Positions 46,825 to 60,902 of a DNA stretch of 64,000 nucleotides are shown here, one piece after another (position 1 is the stretch's first letter; every line of letters starts with the position of its first letter). Below the pieces are notes generated by a model, which had not been told where the DNA came from, searched no databases, and saw nothing but the letters and a program-made list of their open reading frames with translations. The translations under genes were made by a program, and so were the position numbers. Source of the stretch: Collybia mongolica. Its lineage: Eukaryota > Basidiomycota > Agaricomycetes > Agaricales > Clitocybaceae. The stretch lies in the NCBI GenBank assembly GCA_013420905.1, contig JAAXNY010000011.1:1612001-1676000 (forward strand), read 5' to 3'.

Positions 46825-47865
46825 GATGATGATGACTCTGGGACGTGGAACTTGCAGTGAAAAGCACCGTCTCGTATTAAAAAGGTGGCTAAAATATGAC
46901 ACCGTTGCACCCCCGAAGTCGCACGCTGATACCTGGGCGACGAAACTGGGATCATAGAAATGACAATGCAAAAATAGAGTCCCGCGTGCACACCGATTTG
47001 GAGCATGGGTATCGGACATGCCGTACAAGCCTAGGCAGGGTTGAAATGAGATACCAGGTCAGTACTGTTTGGCATCCAGTCCTCCCAGCCTGGCAGCCGG
47101 ACCCTGCTACCGAGTCCAACTCAAAGACGTACTGCAGACCTCAACGCCATGGAGACTGGGACGCTGAAAATGACCTACAGATCTCAAAGCCGTGCACGGA
47201 AATAGACTTGGGAATGGAAAGACGTGCATACAGGGCACTGGTCATGAGCCCAGGAGTGGGAGAGACCTTGGCTTCACTACCCGCCGGTAGGAGCTTCACT
47301 CACGTTAACCCAGGTATCCATTAGCATGGCGTGGGTTTGCAGAGGAACCACATTAACTAATTCATGCGAAGAGCCGTGAAAAATTTGGGTTGCAATGTAT
47401 GTAACGACGAGTTATAATCGCGACAACCTGTCCGGCACGTCACCATGCCGAAGAACTCGACGCCGCACTGGAAAGCCTTGAGCAAACGTTGAGGAGGTCG
47501 GCTGATCCTCATCTTCAGATTCGATTCAGTAAAAACTTGGAGTTTATGGTAAGAATGAAGGATGGGTGCGAAATTTGGAGTTTCTTTGGTCATGTTATTT
47601 TTTTTGGAAACCATTAACTCCGTGGCGACGTTGGACTACCACGGAGGTCACACTCAGGGACGCATGTCGTGGAAGGTTGAACACACTGTCAACCTACCAT
47701 GAAACCATTGCGTCGAGTCGTCAAAATAGCACTTTTCAATATACAAAGCTTTGCACAACCCAATCATTTCTATTTGATTACTGACACTTGATCTTCAGAT
47801 CCTTCGAGTAAAAATTACAAATAAGCATCATTTTTTTCCCTCTTTTATAGTACGAAAGATGAGAT
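46825..47865. other. Intergenic region between GMC1 and GAPDH
   Basis: No gene supported. The longest frame (46896-47324, +) runs antisense to the GMC1 promoter and has no family features. Confidence 0.5.
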
Positions 47866-49367
<1,502 letters not shown>

Positions 49368-49420
49368 TGTTTAGTGCGTTGAGGAGGAGAATGAAAGTTG
49401 TAAACAGGGGAAGCGCAGGA

Positions 49421-49427
49421 TTTTATA
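49421..49427 (-). promoter_or_regulatory. gpd: TATA box of GAPDH
   Basis: Minus-strand TATAAAA, 54 bases before the ATG, a typical position in basidiomycete gpd promoters. Confidence 0.6.
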
Positions 49428-50306
49428 GCGGCGCACAGATAATCAATCCATCGGAGATCAATTACATCATTATGATTCAACTTTTCAGGCCACCGACCTC
49501 GGAAACTCGCCTACGCACAAAACTTCGCATTTGTGCATTCTCCGAAACGTGTTTGCAGACGCCGCTGCTGGCCGATTCTGAGTCATATTTTTCATCTATA
49601 GAGCTTTGTAAAACGTATTATACATTCATCCTCGTAAAGTCGATTTCATGTTTTCCACCCCCGCGCGTACGGGCCTCCGCGTCGGGAGGACACGGGCTTA
49701 AGGCCTTCAAGTACCTTCCAGAAGCTATCACTTTCAGCTCCAATAAATCTTCTTGTCAACGTGAACCCCTCAAAGCCGATGCCAACATTGCCAAGGCGGA
49801 CCATGTCCGAGTTGGAGTTTTGGGGGGCTTACCCGTGCAGGGGATGATGCCCAGTAAACCTCTTCCAATCACATTCAGACAGCACGCTCTCCCTAGGACA
49901 CATGAAGGTATGGAGTACGTCTGAAAAACGCTGAATATTCGGTGTTGGCAAGACGTCGGACGACCGTTGAAGTTATATCCGACAGATCCGAAGATCTCTA
50001 TGAGAAATTGTCGTCCACAAGACGCATATAGTCGATATGCCCGCCGCTAATTATTGTAATCATTGGAAGCTTAGAAATGGAAATGGAAAGGAACTCCATA
50101 GGAAACGTTGCCAAGGATCAGATTTGAGGATAGAGGCGAGTTAGACATGGCAGCCTGTTGTCAACCACTGGAGGGGTAAATATCGATGCTAAACCACTCA
50201 ACAAATACAACATTCAAAAATCCACATTCAAACCCTATGAATACCCGGTAAATCACTCCGATATTGCCCAAACTGAGATTTGTTAGTCTGCGCAGAAAAA
50301 ATGTCA
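49428..50306. other. Intergenic region: gpd promoter and DUF6534 3' flank
   Basis: No gene supported; the plus-strand frame at 49367-49924 lies antisense in the gpd promoter and has no recognisable features. Confidence 0.55.
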
Positions 50307-51941
50307 TCAGGGTCGGCTTTGCTTGGAGATCCAGCCTAATGATTTGCTTTCAGAGATAGAGCGCAATAATGGCTGATGGTAGTAGCTTACGTCCATGACG
50401 ACCATCCCCAGGTCATCGCCTCGATTCGTGGAACTAGTAGTCGTGATGCGCACACCTTGCTGTGCTTGCGCAGAAACTTTGCTCAAGTTACCCGAACCGA
50501 CTGACGGCCTGGCTTCGTCTTCCCACAAGGCGGTTGGCCTCGTAATACGATAATTGTGCGAGCTGCCATTGGTAAGGATGACACGGGAATTTAACGTTGC
50601 TAGAAGCGTGTTTGAGTATCTACAACGTAACGATTAGCTTCTCGGCTTGCCACGGAGTAGAATGAGTTACAATTTAGCAAGGAACAAAAATCTATGGGGG
50701 TTTCAATAAGAGATCGAGGCAGAAAAGTGACGGATGCAGTACGCACACAATAAAATGCATGTTGTTATGAGGAAAAACCAAGAAAAGAATGAGCTCAGCG
50801 ATGGCCCCGGCCGCCGTTGTCATTCCCGTCTCGACCGTCAGCTTGATCAGTTTCGTTAAGGCAGATTGTGTCTCTTTGAATGCAGATCGGGAATTAGCTC
50901 GGAAGAGCTGGACGCAAATGAGATGAGTATCGCGTTCTCGAATACTTCAAAGGCATTATTTATACCAAAGTGACCATGGTGATAGTGATGAGAACATCGC
51001 AGACAGCACTTCCCCCAAGCCATACCTGTGGAAAAATAAATCATTCGGCAATCCAAGATAAAAAAAGGACCTACAGTAACAAAGTTCGACAGTTGACTAA
51101 TTTCACTGAGTGGATTAAGATACGCCTTCGAAGAAAGTAGAATTAGCTGAGTGGGCTGCAGAGAGTTTGTTGACATACCCGGGCTCCTGTATAAAAGGCC
51201 ACAACGCATTGAACGGCCGAAACCTGAAAGCAAGGTATCAGATTTCTGGGGGGAAAAAGGAGGCAGAAACACGAACGATGATGATGATGACAGGGAGGAC
51301 GACACCATGTGTCAGGACACGGATTCGCCAACAAAAAAATGCATGGACAGATGTTGCAACTTCAAAACAGTGTCAGATACCATCTTCATTTCCATCTGAT
51401 TTGGCATACTTATTCCTGATAGACCTGGAAGAACAAAAAACGACCAGTTTAACCTAGCAAGAACATCTAGGTCGCCCCAGCCGGAAGCGAAGGTCGTCCA
51501 GGCTCCAATGGTGGCAAGCATTGTCATGATAACCTCTACAGAAAAAGCAGACCATACTAACGCTAACGTGAGTTCAATGAACTAATACATGGAGGCAAAG
51601 ACACTTACCAAAACATTTGATCCATTTTCTATCATTGGGAAAGTGCAGATGGTACAGGACTGGGTGGAACTTAATAAGGAGATCATTTGCCGGCGAGAAT
51701 CATGACACTTACAAACTTGAACAACCAAGATGCCTAGAAGCCCATAGCTGAATAGGTACCCTATTAGCTAAGACGGGAACCGAGTCAGGGACGCATCGAA
51801 GCTACTCGTTTTATTCAAAGCGAAGTACCATTGGCCCATTCCTAATGTCGGAAGAACGTCAAAACAGAAAATAAACAAAAGATGGTACAAGAGAGCAACA
51901 TACAAGAGAGCAATATCAGAGGGCACGCCGGGCAGCCGCAT
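50307..51941 (-). CDS. DUF6534-type 7TM membrane protein
   Basis: Second member of the family seen at 9913. The ATG at 51941 gives MRLPGVPSDIALL. Removing two introns yields NGPMLIGYLFSYGLLGILVV and HFPNDRKWIKC. Later come MTMLATIGAWTTFASGWGDL, then VWLGGSAVCDVLITITMVTL joined across an intron to LFRANSRSAFKETQSALTKL, TVETGMTTAAGAIAELILF and, after NNMHFI, the late family element YSNTLLATLNSRVIL. The cytosolic tail ends near 50307; the last exon boundary is uncertain because a donor-like GTAAGC lies in it. Multi-exon. Function unknown (receptor-like topology). It lies between GAPDH and GMC2. Confidence 0.73.
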
Positions 51942-53150
51942 GTCTGAAGTTGGAGAGAAAACTCGATTGATACCGTGGTCGTGGTCTATGAGTTCATTAA
52001 GTAGGAGGGAACCTCTGTGTGATGTGATCGCGGTGTCTGATGGGTGTAGCAAAATGCAAGCGGACTTCAAGTCTCAAGATTGAAGTTGTCATGTCAGTCT
52101 GCCGCGAGTAATTTTCGGCACGCTCGAAGCCCCAACAAAGCCCCAGAACTTGTTGGGTTGACCATGATAGATCTAGTGTTATTAATGGAGTGACATCACA
52201 TGTCAGCAGAAGATTTTTTTACCGGTAAAAATGGAACAGTGACTAAACACAGCTCCACAGACTTATCCTTTCCACCATTAGAGGGATGTGGGCTCTCATC
52301 AGGAAGCGGAAAAGAGGCACCAAACACTTCACAACGTCCAACTGATACGAAAATCGTGTCACACACCGTCTTTGTATAATAGTTTGCGAGTCCATCCACA
52401 ATCAAATAGGGTAAATCGTGATACGGATCGACAACGCCCCGTACCAGGGGATCAGCCAGGATTAGCCTTGCGAACACGCAGATATCGATCAGTTGAAGTG
52501 TTGGATTGGAATTGTTGGATTATACCCGGCGAACTGGATGGCATCTTTAGCCTACTCAGACTGGAGGCATCAAACGCCCGGCATTTCGGTGTATCATCAC
52601 CGGAATGAAGTTACATATGTAGGAGTGCCTGTTGAGCGCTGAGCATTGAGCATTGAGCCTTGGGGGTCAATGGTCACGGTTTACGTACATGGTTCAAGAT
52701 GTTCACAAAAGGGGAAACCTTTTACAGAACTATTTTTAGCCGATGCATCCCATCCTCCCACGATTATGCCAACCGACACCGCCCATATACAAACCAATTC
52801 CGAGATGGTTTCTTCTATAGATATGGCAAGATGTAAATATGTGTAAAGCAGTAAATCTCATAATAGGCCACGTTATCAATAATCTCCTTTATTATTTTAC
52901 TCAAAGTTCGTAGGAGACTCGGGATCTAAGGTAAATGCCAATCGCGGACGTCTGGTAGAGCTTGACTAAACCTGGCTACGGTAGCTCATACTCGCCGCTA
53001 TTACTCGGCCGACTGATAGGCCGAAATGCGGGGAACTCCGCTTTGCCAAATCACGGCCACCTCGTACTTGCTGGATTCGGTGTGTTTCGCAAGACTCGAG
53101 CGATAACAGGTGCCGATTGCGATGCATATGGATTCCTAATCACGAGGCCA
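51942..53150. other. Divergent promoter region (DUF6534 / GMC2)
   Basis: No gene supported. It contains a short tandem GAGCATTGAGCATTGAGCC near 52640. The minus-strand frame at 52196-52477 looks partly protein-like but matches no family I know. Confidence 0.5.
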
Positions 53151-53158
53151 TTTATATC
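53151..53158 (+). promoter_or_regulatory. TATA-like box of GMC2
   Basis: TTTATATC about 45-50 bases upstream of the ATG at 53203. Confidence 0.35.
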
Positions 53159-53202
53159 CACTCATTACATTTGACTGGCGTTACAAATTTGCAATCTCCT
53201 AA

Positions 53203-55996
53203 ATGCCTCTCAATGTCAATGCATCTGACTTTGCATCACAAGGTTATGATTATGTTGTTGTCGGGGGCGGTACAGCTGGGCTTGTTGTGGCAGCTAGGTA
53301 TGTTTTTAAATTGACAATGTGTTGTCAAATTTTACGGTGGAGATTTGGTGCCAGACTCTCTGAAGACCCAAACATTACAGTTGGGGTAATTGAAGCTGGA
53401 GAGTATGTTTCTGATATGGATCAAATTAATATTCCAGGTTGGTCTGTGGTGGTTGTGGTCCAGAAACAGTATTTCCATCGACCGTTCATGCAGGGCTTTC
53501 TGGAAGTGCGCTCATGCACGAACGCGTTGACTGGAGATTCTCAACTGTGCCTCAACGCGGTGCTAAGAATCGTGTCATCGCTCAACCAAGGTATTCTGAA
53601 TATTTCGCGTTCGCTCTCGAATGTATGCCGATCTCCACTGTATTAGAGGGAAAGTGCTTGGTGGGTCATCGGCGGTAAGATCCTTCCAAGATGCCATTCC
53701 ACCAATGACTGCTGACATGCTTCAAGCTGAACCTCTTAATCACGGGAAGGTTAGTTTGACAGATTTCGGTACCTGATCGATGATGGTGATGCGGATTTTA
53801 GGGCGTCGCGACAAGAATATGACGGTAAAACTTTTCGTACTTACCGAAAGTTTGGGTAACATGACTCACTATCTCTCAGCTCTCGAATTACTCGGGAACC
53901 CGGGATGGAACTGGCCTGAGTTCCTAAAGTATTTCAGGAAGGCGAATATCCTTTTCCAGCCCTTCTATCCCACACTGAACCATGCCTCAACAATCAGTCA
54001 GAAACCTTATCGTACCCGAACTCTCAAGTGCTCGAGAAATATCGACTCCAGCTGGATCCACAATTTCACGGTTCTGACGGTCCGATACAAAACAGTTACC
54101 CGAAGTATCTCACAGAGCTTCGTGACCAGTACGTTGATACTCTCGATGTATTAGGCATCCACAACAATCCGGAGCCTGTGTGTCCATTCCTTGATTTTCG
54201 TTGTGCCGCTACTCAAGGATTTTAAATCGACAGGCCGGGGGGTCAAGTATTGGATCCACTTTCACAACCACTACAGTTCACCCCGACAAAGTCACTCGGA
54301 GTTACTCTACCACGGTTCTTGATAGACTTTCGCGGCGCAAGCCACCGACCTGACGCTGTTGAATCAGGCATACTACGAACCCAATGCTCAACGGAAGAAC
54401 CTAAATGTTCTGACGGACGCACAAGTTACGAAAGTAGTCCTGGAAGGAGTGAGCGAGAATTTTTCAGCTACAGGCGTCGAGTTCGTTCGTGGAGGAAAGA
54501 CGTATTCCGTCAAGGCAAAGCGGGAAGTTATTTTATCCTCTGGCAAGTACTTACGTTCCATTTGGTACTACTCGCTAATATCAATCCTAAGGTTCATTCC
54601 AAACACCCCAGCTTCTTGAACTTTCGGGTATGTAAGGGATTCTGACTATGCCCGAGTGTCTGCCTTCAAAGTTGGTATTAGGCATCGGCAAAAAGGAAAT
54701 CCTGGCAAAATATGATATTCCTACAATTATCGATCTTCCTGTGGGAGAGAATTTACGCAAGTGATTTTTCCTTTACTCATACACGCTTTGCTGATCACGA
54801 GCGCTATTCCTACAGAGGTCGAGTTTTACTTGCGTTAATGGTCATGTAAAGGTCTAACTGTTTTATGGTACTTCTAGGATCATACGTTTGTTACTAGCGT
54901 TTTTGAAACTCGACCCGAGTGCAACACAACAGATTTCATCAACGTCCCCGCTGAACGCGAGAAAGAGATAAATTTATAGTGATTCCGTGTTTCTAACTCA
55001 CCCACTTGACCTTGCTGACCGGATGGCTTTCAGTAAAGCACACAAACAGGGCGTTTTTTCATCTATCCAATCAGGCTCGTTCTCGTTTGTTCCTCTACGC
55101 ACCTTTGTCCCTCCGGATGAGCTACAACGGTTTGAGGCAAGGATAGCTGAAGACCGATTCTACTCAAAATCGCCCAGTCTCACTAAACAATTTGGTTTAC
55201 TCAAAACGTGGCTTGACGACCCTGTGCACGCTCAGGTGGAGTATGTCAAAACTGTGAAATTAACCCAATGTATTGTTGACTCATCATCCACATTAGACTA
55301 GTTTACCGCCCACAGATGCGCCCAGGAGCTGGCTTGGCTGAACCAGGGAAGAAATATCAGACGATTATGACATGCAGCATGAATATTTTTTCGCGTGGCT
55401 CAGTCCACATTCAATCGTCCGATCCGCTTGTGCCCCCAGCAATTGATCCGGCATACTTTACCCACCCTATCGACATGCAAGTTATGGTCTCTGCCATGAA
55501 ATTTGCTAGGAAAATAGCCAGTACACAGCCATTTTCTTCCACGATTGTTGGACTTGTCGAGCCTGGGCCAGATGTGCAAACCGATGAGCAGTTCGCTGAG
55601 TATTGCCAGGACAAGATGTCACCAGTATTCCACCCTGTTGGGTCTGCTTCGATGTTGCCTCGCAGCGATGGAGGAGTAGTCAGCTCATCCTTATTAGTTT
55701 ATGGAACCAAGAACCTCAGGGTGGTGGGTCATTCTTCGATACTGATTTATTGGTAGTTGATGATACATACATTGCAGGTGGATGCGTCCGTGATTCCATT
55801 GGTGAGTAGTCGGCTCATGGACTCTAATGTTACAGGGTAAACTTTCTATATCAGGAATTGGCGTGTCATATACAGGCTACCGTGTATGCGATCGCAGAAA
55901 AGGTGAGATACTCCTCTGGTCGTTTACCTCTGGCCAACTGATGCACACGCGTTAAATCAGGCGGCTGATATGATCAAATCGTCCTTCTTAGCGTAG
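53203..55996 (+). CDS. GMC oxidoreductase, alcohol-oxidase-like, no signal peptide (GMC2)
   Basis: FAD-dependent GMC family enzyme, predicted intracellular. The ATG at 53203 gives MPLNVNASDFASQGYDYVVV followed by GGGTAGLVVAA|RLSEDPN. Splicing then gives INIPGLSGSALMHERVDWRF, QPRGKVLGGSSA, LNLLITGRASRQEYDALELL, GNPGWNWPEFLKYFRKAN, then GGSSIGSTFTTTTVHPDKVT and SYSTTAYYEPNAQRKNL. Next is REVILSSG|SFQTPQLLELSG|IGKK, where the first intron has a GC donor (CTG|GCAAGT). After PVGENL the reading needs another GC-AG intron and a 2-nt exon, or contains a frame defect. Catalytic His in VFHPVGSASMLP; second His in LACHIQATVYAIAEKAADM. It ends SSFLA. More than ten introns. Probably active if the 54.75-55.0 kb splicing is right. 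Confidence 0.8.
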
Positions 55997-56537
55997 CACC
56001 ACAACCCAAACAGAGTTGAGAGAGATGACGCCGAGATGACGCAGTTGTATTCTCATCCCTTACGTCCAAAATACAATGATCATCCGAAAAGAACAAGGTC
56101 GATGATCCATCAGATCAAATGGATATTGAGCCTGACCTCTGTGTTTGTTGTGGCTCCTCATCGACATTTGCGATTCGACTTATGTAGTAGGGAATCCTCG
56201 CAGACTAGTGCAAACGGCTACGATGTGGTTCATTAGATGGGAGCCATGTGGTTGGCGGTTGCGAAAAGTGCCGGCGGCTGCGCTTACTTGAACCCTGAGT
56301 CTTAAAGGAGAAACCACGCGTCCCCAATCTCGGTCACATGACGAACGCGTTGAAATTTGCCGTTACCCTGGGCGGTCACACACTTGAACCGTCACAAACC
56401 GTTTCTGCCACTCACCATCAATTGGCCTTCCTCAATCCCCCACCCCCACACTCAAGGACAGCGATTATACAGCGGGCACACCAAAGCGTGGGCGGTATTG
56501 AGGGACCTATCACATCTCCCCTGAAAATTTATTCAAG
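55997..56537. other. Intergenic region upstream of the coiled-coil gene
   Basis: No gene supported; presumed 3' UTR of GMC2 and promoter and 5' UTR of the next gene. Confidence 0.55.
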
Positions 56538-59500
56538 ATGTGGTCGAAAATCAGCAATGCTCTGAAACCGCGCTACGGCCAGGAAGAATCTGACCAGACA
56601 AACCTACAGTCGTCGCAAAGTGAAGTTATGTCGAGAGTATTCGAACAACACCCCAATCTTTCCGTTTTCCATAGTTCTTCAGATCTTCCAATACCAAACC
56701 CTTCCCCACCCAGCTCTCCATCAAAACATGGCAGGCGTGGAATGTTCAAGCGATTATCCAGGGTGCCACCCAGAGAGGATACAGACTCCTTACGCGCTCC
56801 GTCTCCGATGCGTCTACCAATAGGACTACCAAAGAAGGTCAAATCCCATCTCCATCTCAATGGAAATAGTACGTATGCCTTACTAAGAAACAATCGTACC
56901 TGCTAACGTTATTGCAGACTCTCAACACTCTCTTTCTCGAGTTTCTACAGAAACTACCCGCCCTGCTCATGATATTGGACGGCGCTCTTCTCAGGACATG
57001 CTTCGGTCATCTAATGACTCAACTCGCCGCTCTAGTGACACCTCAAGGTCGGGAGAAACTCTTCGCCGACCATCCTTGGATATGTTGCGAATGAACGGAG
57101 ACACATCACACCCTTCATTTAATTCTTCCCACTCTCCTCATCCGTCAGAGGACGGAAGCGTGCGCACCCCGATCACGCCTTTCGATGCCAAGTCTGGATC
57201 AGTTCGTTCAATTCTCCGTGATCCAAAGACACCAGGAACTGGTCAGAATGTCCGATTCTTCTCTCGCGACGCGTACAAGGTGATCAGTCCTGATCAATCC
57301 ATGGACACAGAATTTCAAGCGCTTCCACAGTCGACACAGAACCCAGTGCAAAATAATCAGGAATCGTTTTTAGATCGCTTGAGTCGTTCAAGTCCGGAAG
57401 TTACTGGCACGGCGCCTGCTGCAATGATGCGGGCCACATCTCATGCGAAACCCTCGCGACCCACTGTCGCAGAAGTGTTCTCCCCTTTAAGTGGGGGGGA
57501 TTCTGCTCATACGGCACAAGACCAGAGTAATTTCCTGGGTCCAAGCAATTTTATGCCCATCCCTCCAGATTTTACCAATTTGTTCGACATGTCACAAGGG
57601 CTCGATCTTCCCACGGTGCCACCAGGTTTAGGTTTTGACGTTGCAGAACCTGTGCTTGACAGCGCAATTGATTTAGGTCTATCTCGTGCTGATGATGGGC
57701 ACGGCAATGAAGAGGGTGCACCCTCTACTGCTATGACCTCCACTCCTTATCGGGATAAGGGGAAGGGGAAAGCTCAGGATAAGGTAGTTGAAAACGACAA
57801 AGAGAATATCCCACTGCCCATCGACGAGAGCATATTCCATGCTCACGAAAAGTCTCCCCGCCTCCCTTCTGTCCTCCACGACCGCAGCCAGTCGTTCAGT
57901 TTCGGACAAACAGTCTTCCATTCCATCATCAATGGTTCGGGCTCAGCGACAAGCTCTCCCAACACTTCAGGTGTCTTCGCGTCTTCAGATTTGAAGCCAT
58001 CTCTGTTTGATCGTGATACAGACTCGCCGCTTCGTGCCTCTTCACCCGCTGTATCTAAAAGTCGAAGTCGTGCTATGAGTGACACCGCATTCATGTCTAT
58101 GATGCGCTCCTCACCCAAGCCCCCAGAGTCTGATATTAACGACGAATCTTCCGCGGATCTCGTTGTCTATTCGGGGCCAGCTCCTGAGCCTGATCCATTC
58201 AGTGCCAACGCCAATACTTATTACACGCCACAAACTATGATTCCCGTCACTCCACCCCAGGGAGTCCCAACACATACACGAAGAACATCGAAGGAAGAGA
58301 ATATCATCTTTTCGCTTCAGACACAGCTAGCGCTACAGACAGAATTATGCGGCCAGTATGAAAGTGACCTCCGGGCGCGCGACGAGCTGGTCGAGGTCCT
58401 TGGCAAGAAGATGACTGACATGGAGAAAGACGAAAACAAGCGGAGGAGCGCTCTCCGGAATTGGAAGAAGAAGGTGCAAGAACTCGAGAAGACGTGCCGT
58501 TACCTTGAAGAGGAAGTGGAAGGCTCTCGCCATGATAGCATGGAGAGAAGTATTATGGACGAAGCTAGTGGGGAGGCGTTAAGGATGTTGCACCGACAGA
58601 TCGCAGTTTTAGAGAAGGAGAAGAGCGAGTGGGTCCGGAAGGAAGCTGTCCTTCAGGAAGAAGTCGAGACATTGGAAGTCCTTGTGAAGGAGCGAAGCGA
58701 GGACATCATGAACTTGAAGGAAGCACTCTGGAACCGGGATGAAAGTGAACGGGAGTTAAAGGAAGGTATCAGAGATGCGAAGGAACAAATGGAGATGATG
58801 GGGAATGTTAGTGTGGGTATGATCGACGAGGAAGAGCTGAAGAAGCTTGTTATGGAAAAAGGTGAACAAGAAAGGGAGAGGCACCGTGTCGCAGAGTTTG
58901 GATGGGAAGAGGAAAGGGCGGAGCTACTGACGAAGATGGGTGCCACAGAAGCTGAGAACGTTACACTGAAGAGTGAATCGGAAAGCCTCACGCAACAGTT
59001 GACTACCCGTGATCAAGAATACACACTGCTGAAAGCGGAATTGGAGGCCCAGTGGGGTCATACCGAGAAGGCGACCGAAAAGATTGAGAACCTTGAAAAG
59101 CAGCTTGACGAAGCACAGAAGGAACGAGATGAGCTTAGATTGGGAGTCGAGGAACTCGAACAGAAGATGACGAGCATGGAGCTTGAATGGAATGAGAGCG
59201 AGAATAAGAAGGCCGAGTTAGAGGCGGAAGTCCAGGAAATATGGAACTACAAGGAAGAGCTCGAGAAAGAGAGAGAACAGGTATTGATCGATTCGCCTTC
59301 CACCTCTGAGAAACTAATCAAAATTATCTCGCAGCTTGAGGATCAGCTACAACAAGAACGTGATCATTCCGAAGGCCTCACCAGCACGCTGCAAGCACGT
59401 GAAGACCGCATCTCCGAGCTTGAGCAAGAACGCCAGTTTGCTCTCGACAATGTTACTCGTCTCGAAGGAAAGCTCCATGATCACGACCAAGATATCAATG

Positions 59501-60525
59501 AATACTCGGAACGCATTGTTCAACGTGAAGCTGAAGCCGAGCAATTGCGGGAGGAGATGAGTCGCTTGAGAAGAGAACATTCTCATGTGACCAGTGAACA
59601 GAGCAGGGCCCTTGAGGAAATGACATTGCAACAGGGTGAGACTAAGATCCAGATGGAAGGCCTGATTCGGCAGAAAGCAGAGACGGATGTCGAGATTAAA
59701 ACTTCAAAAGACCGGGTCAATGCTTTGAAGGAGGAGATTGACCGCTTGCGGCGCCAGGTGCACGAACTGCAGCAGGAAAGTGCCGACAAGGAAGTCAAAC
59801 TTGTGCAGGTCACGAAACAGAGAAACCAAGCGCAGGAAGATAAACAAGGGCTCAACATTGCGTTAGATTCAAAACAACAAGAAGTGGAGTTGGTAAGTGG
59901 CCCCTTGTTAACGGTCATACAGCTTGTTCATGTTGAACGATTGACTTAGCTCAAAAGACGGGGCGGCGTCCGAGGGACAGCAGGTGCAACACCCTCACAG
60001 CCCGTTCGTACTGCCCGTCGCGACTCTACTATTTTCAACACCCCTGTCGTCTCTCGCCCACCTTCAGTTATGTCTGATACCGGCAGCACCCTTACAAAAG
60101 AACGCAAAAGCTCCCTTGAAACGTTGGCAACCTCATCCGCAAAGACTCCCGCCTTGGGCAGGAGTGTACGAGCCAACAGCACAAACTCACTCGCATCCGG
60201 ATCAAAGCCTTCCACCAGAGGAATTGAAGGGTCAATGGGACCTCCCCCTCTCAAACCGCGTGCTTCGGTAGCTGGTACTCCGACCCCCGCAGCCCGGGTT
60301 TCCTCGTTGACTCGACCAAGTTCAACGAAGCCGTCGTCACAGTCAGGAACGCCCGTCCCCCATCGACGAGTCCCGTCTTTGGAGCGACCTCCATCGGTAA
60401 CGAAATTGTCGAGAAAGCTTGTCAGCGCTAGCCCCGCATCAAATGCATCTATCTCTGAGCAAGATGAAAAGGAGAACATTGACCTTGGATCCCGGCGGAG
60501 AAGTATGCTCCCGACCCCGGCCTAA
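56538..60525 (+). CDS. Long coiled-coil protein with disordered Ser/Thr/Pro-rich ends
   Basis: Unrecognised large protein. Two introns (56869-56917 and 59893-59949) give an exact frame of 1,293 residues from the ATG at 56538 (MWSKISNALKPRYGQ). Residues ~1-560 are low-complexity, rich in Ser, Pro and Thr, with motifs such as PSPPSSPSKHGRRGMFKRLS and several basic-SP sites, suggesting phosphoregulation. Residues ~560-1,100 form a nearly continuous coiled coil (heptad-like runs of E, K, L, Q starting at SKEENIIFSLQTQLALQ). The tail is again basic and Ser/Pro-rich (VPHRRVPSLERPPSVTKLSR) and ends SRRRSMLPTPA. This resembles fungal cytoskeletal or spindle-pole scaffold proteins in layout only; no family is assigned. 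Confidence 0.85.
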
Positions 60526-60902
60526 ATGCTCTAATCTCTACGTATATGCCATTCATAGCATTTTATGGACTTTGCCTTTGTTGATTGACCTTTTTCTTGA
60601 ACTTATTGCCTTCGCTTTCGCTGTTCAATCGCTTTCTCTCCTGCTTTGTGAACCCCTGCATCCCATGTCACCACTATGCATCGCCCAACATCTAAAAGAT
60701 TTATTGTCTCTCACTTCCAAGTATGCTTATCTCTTGCAGGTCTCCCAACGTGTACATCGAATAAATAAACCTGTTACACCGAAACAGACGTCGGCAGTCA
60801 TACGATTCGTGGACAATTTGGAACAGACAGCTTACACTCCGAAAATATTGTAGCCAATCGGTGGAATGACAAGGATGCTGAGCAATGTGAAGAATTAATG
60901 CG
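60526..60902. other. Convergent intergenic region
   Basis: 3' flank of the coiled-coil gene facing the AFR3 relic; T-rich, no gene supported. Confidence 0.6.

Noticed and set aside
46896..47324. Plus-strand 142-residue frame
   Set aside because: Antisense to the start of GMC1 and its promoter; composition is not protein-like and it has no family.
52196..52477. Minus-strand 93-residue frame
   Set aside because: Partly protein-like, but no family, no start context and no conserved neighbour in frame.
58653..58991. Minus-strand Ser/Phe-rich frame
   Set aside because: A shadow of the coiled-coil gene; reverse reading of Glu/Lys codons gives Ser/Phe/Leu.
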